16,037 nucleotides of DNA, from the NCBI GenBank assembly GCA_965368175.1, contig CBDULX010000051.1, positions 1 to 16,037 of the forward strand. Reading direction: 5' to 3'. Source of the DNA: CBDULX01 sp965368175. Its GTDB lineage: Bacteria > Pseudomonadota > Gammaproteobacteria > SZUA-229. The notes beneath the pieces are model-generated. The model was not told the DNA's origin. It saw nothing but the letters and a program-made list of their open reading frames with translations, and made no database searches. Of the stretch, positions 15,718 to 16,037 are shown in pieces. A program made the translations under genes and the position numbers. The first letter of the stretch is position 1. Each line of letters starts with the position of its first letter.

Positions 15718-16037
15718 ATGTACGATCCGGTTGTATACCTGAATGGCGAATATTTACCTGTTAGCCAGGCCAAAGTATCAGTACTGGACCGGGGCTTTCT
15801 GTTCGGCGACGGTGTGTATGAGGTGATACCAGCTTATGGACGGCATATGCTCAGACTGAATGAGCATTTGAAGCGTTTGCAGAATAGTCTGGATGGTATT
15901 CGACTGGTCAACCCCCTGTCGGAAAAGCAATGGGAAAAAATATTACAGGGTCTGCTGGATGGCAATAATTCCGAAGATCAATATGTGTACCTGCACATTT
16001 CCCGCGGTGTGGCGGATAAACGAGATCACCTGTTTCC
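15718..16037 (+). CDS. dat: D-amino-acid aminotransferase, class IV (5-prime part, cut by window end)
   Basis: From the ATG at 15718, which follows GGAGGG, the frame stays open to the window edge (106 codons seen of an expected 280-290). The protein begins MYDPVVYLNGEYLP and contains VLDRGFLFGDGVYEV (22-36), the hallmark of fold-type IV PLP aminotransferases, and VYLHISRGVADKRDHLF near its visible end, closest to D-amino-acid transaminases rather than BCAT or ADC lyase. The PLP lysine lies beyond the window. It would exchange amino groups between D-alanine or D-glutamate and 2-oxo acids. The gene commonly follows dacA and precedes ybeD-lipB-lipA in gammaproteobacteria. Confidence 0.88.
   Translation, partial: MYDPVVYLNGEYLPVSQAKVSVLDRGFLFGDGVYEVIPAYGRHMLRLNEHLKRLQNSLDGIRLVNPLSEKQWEKILQGLLDGNNSEDQYVYLHISRGVADKRDHLF

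Overview
The window looks like chromosome of a mid-GC gammaproteobacterium. The order mrdA-mrdB-mltB-rlpA-dacA-dat is a classic gammaproteobacterial cell-wall cluster, and the thioredoxin, YjbQ and adenylate kinase proteins are of proteobacterial type. A CbbY-like phosphatase hints at a carbon-fixing or sulfur-oxidising relative, but this is only a hint. I see no phage, insertion sequence, CRISPR array, rRNA or tRNA.

Layout. Positions 1-389 hold no convincing gene. They carry an array of short hairpins, four of them with GGA in the loop, followed by a perfect 23-bp inverted repeat. Positions 390-5245 are minus-strand genes, in transcription order: an FGGY kinase resembling glycerol kinase, a glycerophosphodiester phosphodiesterase, a short FAD glycerol-3-phosphate dehydrogenase, a spacer with a palindromic CACAGAG repeat, a CbbY-like HAD phosphatase and a YjbQ protein. 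The first three would turn glycerol and glycerophosphodiesters into dihydroxyacetone phosphate through glycerol-3-phosphate, although the kinase pocket differs from true glycerol kinase. Positions 5375-7644 carry an MsbA-type ABC exporter and a thioredoxin on the plus strand. A bidirectional terminator separates these from the convergent adenylate kinase (7806-9101, minus). That kinase carries a tail of about 210 residues, with a Pro/Ala/Lys linker, a histone-H1/AlgP-like Lys/Ala block and a coiled-coil-like end. Divergent from it lies a decayed inorganic pyrophosphatase gene (9268-9584).

Positions 9695-16037 are the plus-strand cell-elongation cluster: PBP2 and RodA build septum-independent wall, MltB and RlpA cut glycan strands, the PBP5-type DacA trims pentapeptides, and a D-amino-acid aminotransferase (cut by the window edge) supplies D-amino acids. 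A terminator lies between dacA and dat.

The most unusual observations are the adenylate kinase with a chromatin-protein-like tail, a DacA in which the catalytic SxxK lysine is glutamine, the kinase pocket changes, the ppa pseudogene and the GGA-loop hairpin array.
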